The notes beneath the pieces were generated by a model. That model made no database searches, had not been told where the DNA came from, and was given only the letters and a program-made list of their open reading frames with translations. From Candidatus Corynebacterium avicola (GTDB lineage: Bacteria > Actinomycetota > Actinomycetes > Mycobacteriales > Mycobacteriaceae): 33,213 nt of DNA. The stretch lies in contig DXGC01000009.1 in assembly GCA_019114135.1 (NCBI GenBank), positions 1-33,213 of the forward strand. The letters are read 5' to 3'. The first letter of the stretch is position 1, and every line of letters begins with the position of its first letter. Position numbers and translations under genes: made by a program. Positions 31,833 through 33,213 of this stretch are shown piece after piece.

Positions 31833-33213
31833 CTACTCCACCACGGAGTTGGCGCCGACGGCGTGGTTGAACAGCCCCGGCAGGGTGCCCTCCCAGGCCT
31901 CGCGGGCCTCGGTGACCGGCAGGGTGAAGGTAGCGCCCTCGGTGGTGACCTCGATGACCTGGCCTTCGGAACCGGCCTCGGCGACATCACCGGAGACGAC
32001 GGCGACACCCAGCTGGGACACCGGCACACCGTGGTTACCGAAGACCGTCTCGACCTCGGCGACCTTGGAAGCATCGACGGCGACCAGGACGCGGGTGGCG
32101 GTCTCGGAGGCCAGCGCGGTGAAGACGTCGGCGACGGCGTCACCGGTGGTGGCGGACTCTGCCAGTGCGGCGACAGGGTCGACGGAGACCCCGGCACCGG
32201 ACTGCACGGCGAACTCCACCAATGCCTGCGACAGACCACCCTCGGAGAGGTCGTGGGCGGAGGCGACGACACCGCGCAGCTCGGACAGGGCAGCACCCAG
32301 CTTCTGCTCCGCGGACAGGTCGACCTGCGGCGGCAGACCGGCCAGTGCCTCGTGGGCGACCTGCTGCCAGATGGAGCCACCGAGCTCGTCGGCGGTCTCG
32401 GCACCGGCCAGCAGCAGCTGGTACTCGCCAGCGGGAGCCTGGGCGGGGATGCGGGTGGCGACGTCGTCGATGGTTCCCAGCACGGCGATCACCGGGGTCG
32501 GCAGGATGGCCTCGGTGCCGGTCTGGTTGTAGAAGGAGACGTTGCCGCCGGTGACCGGGATGGCCAGTTCGGCGGCACCGTCGGCCAGACCGTGGACGGC
32601 CTCGCGGAACTGCCACATCACGCCGGCGTCCTCCGGGGAGCCGAAGTTCAGGCAGTTCGACAGCGCGACCGGGGTGGCACCGGTTGCCGAGACATTACGG
32701 AAGGCCTCGGCCAGCGCCAGGCGTGCACCGGTGTTCGGGTCGAGCTTGGTGTAGCGGCCGGAGGCGTCGGTGGCGACGGCGATTCCGCGGCCGGTCTCTT
32801 CGTCGATGCGCAGGACACCACCGTCGGCGTTCTTGGCCAGCACGGTGTTACCTCGGACGTAGCGGTCGTACTGCTCGGTGATGAAGGCACGCGAGCACAG
32901 CGCCGGGGAGGCGGCCAGGTCCAGCACGGTCTGGCGCACTGCCTCGACGGTGGACGGACGGTCCAGCTCCGGGGTGGCGTTCAGGGTGTCCTGGGTCTCG
33001 GGCTTCGCGTAGGGGCGCTCGTAGACCGGACCCTCGTCGGCCATGGTGGCGGCGTCAGCGTCGACGACGACCTCACCCTGGTGCTCGATTACCAGGTGGT
33101 CGCCGTCGGTGACCTCACCCAGGTCGGAGGCGATGACCTCCCACTTGTCGCAGATCTCGAAAAAGGCGTCCACGTTGTCCGGGGTGACCACGGCCATCAT
33201 GCGCTCCTGCGAC
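31833..33213 (-). CDS. purL: Phosphoribosylformylglycinamidine synthase subunit PurL (3' part; 5' end outside window)
   Basis: The C-terminal 459 residues or so of the FGAM synthase large subunit, which amidates FGAR with ATP and ammonia from PurQ. The frame is open to the right edge, reading [42 protein letters not shown], so the methionines near 33200 are internal, not the start. Other marks are [64 protein letters not shown] and the second synthetase half with [14 protein letters not shown] and [16 protein letters not shown]. Length and motifs fit the smaller three-subunit form (PurLQS). The gene ends VGANSVVE and TAG. Confidence 0.96.
   Translation of the reverse strand, partial: SQERMMAVVTPDNVDAFFEICDKWEVIASDLGEVTDGDHLVIEHQGEVVVDADAATMADEGPVYERPYAKPETQDTLNATPELDRPSTVEAVRQTVLDLAASPALCSRAFITEQYDRYVRGNTVLAKNADGGVLRIDEETGRGIAVATDASGRYTKLDPNTGARLALAEAFRNVSATGATPVALSNCLNFGSPEDAGVMWQFREAVHGLADGAAELAIPVTGGNVSFYNQTGTEAILPTPVIAVLGTIDDVATRIPAQAPAGEYQLLLAGAETADELGGSIWQQVAHEALAGLPPQVDLSAEQKLGAALSELRGVVASAHDLSEGGLSQALVEFAVQSGAGVSVDPVAALAESATTGDAVADVFTALASETATRVLVAVDASKVAEVETVFGNHGVPVSQLGVAVVSGDVAEAGSEGQVIEVTTEGATFTLPVTEAREAWEGTLPGLFNHAVGANSVVE

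Noticed and set aside
33198..33200. ATG at the right edge as the purL start
   Set aside because: The frame continues upstream as SQERM, a conserved internal purL segment, so the gene is only partly in the window.

Overview
The window reads as a chromosomal segment of a high-GC member of the genus Corynebacterium or a close relative (Actinomycetota, Mycobacteriales). The grounds are a mycothiol synthase (mshD), an LmeA-type envelope protein, a DUF3073 protein, an orphan GlnR-type regulator and an actA-dusB-phoU-pst block arranged as I recall it from C. glutamicum. Much of the right half has the gene content of M. tuberculosis Rv0803-Rv0821 (purL, SCP-like, purM, DUF3073, pabC, FABP-like, lmeA, glnR, mshD, pst/phoU). 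This synteny is from memory, not a search. Many genes have a TANNNT hexamer 6-8 nt before the start codon, the pattern expected of leaderless transcripts. I see no prophage, insertion sequence, CRISPR array or rRNA.

Layout, left to right. 1-2696 (minus): the 5' part of a YggS/PLPBP gene and a fused PabA-PabB aminodeoxychorismate synthase. 2742-3643 (plus): an alpha/beta hydrolase whose last ~20 codons, including the catalytic His, are frameshifted. 3709-4062 (plus): a small two-helix membrane protein. 4166-7994 (minus): a CsoR/CstR-family repressor, PEP synthase (ppsA) and its regulatory kinase/phosphorylase (ppsR). 8095-9159 (plus): a luciferase-like flavin monooxygenase. 9283-11466 (plus): three tandem paralogous secreted proteins of probable LppP/LprE type, with their flanking control regions duplicated too. 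11584-11656 (minus): tRNA-Lys(UUU). 11951-13453 (minus): a CoA-transferase (actA). 13701-15721 (plus): dusB and phoU.

15790-20484 (minus): a GntK-like kinase-fold protein and pstB, pstA, pstC, pstS, with a PHO-box-like direct repeat ahead of pstS. 20712-22490 (minus): mshD and a glnR-like regulator. 22668-24267 (plus): lmeA and a FABP-like protein. 24291-25187 (minus): pabC. 25251-26859 (plus): ygfZ and the DUF3073 gene. 27201-28789 (minus): purM and an SCP-like gene, with no purF between them. 28848-29882 (plus): a double-hotdog thioesterase. 29901-31601 (minus): two tandem membrane proteins with degenerate J-domains. 31833-33213 (minus): the 3' part of purL.

Functional links: pabAB and pabC together make p-aminobenzoate for folate; ppsR and ppsA form a gluconeogenic switch; pstSCAB with phoU handles high-affinity phosphate uptake and its signalling; purL and purM are purine synthesis steps. 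The least explained parts are the triplicated secreted-protein array, the J-like membrane pair, a 52-bp perfect palindrome after purL, an 18-bp palindrome between actA and dusB, and short tandem duplications that repeat the stop codons at several gene ends.
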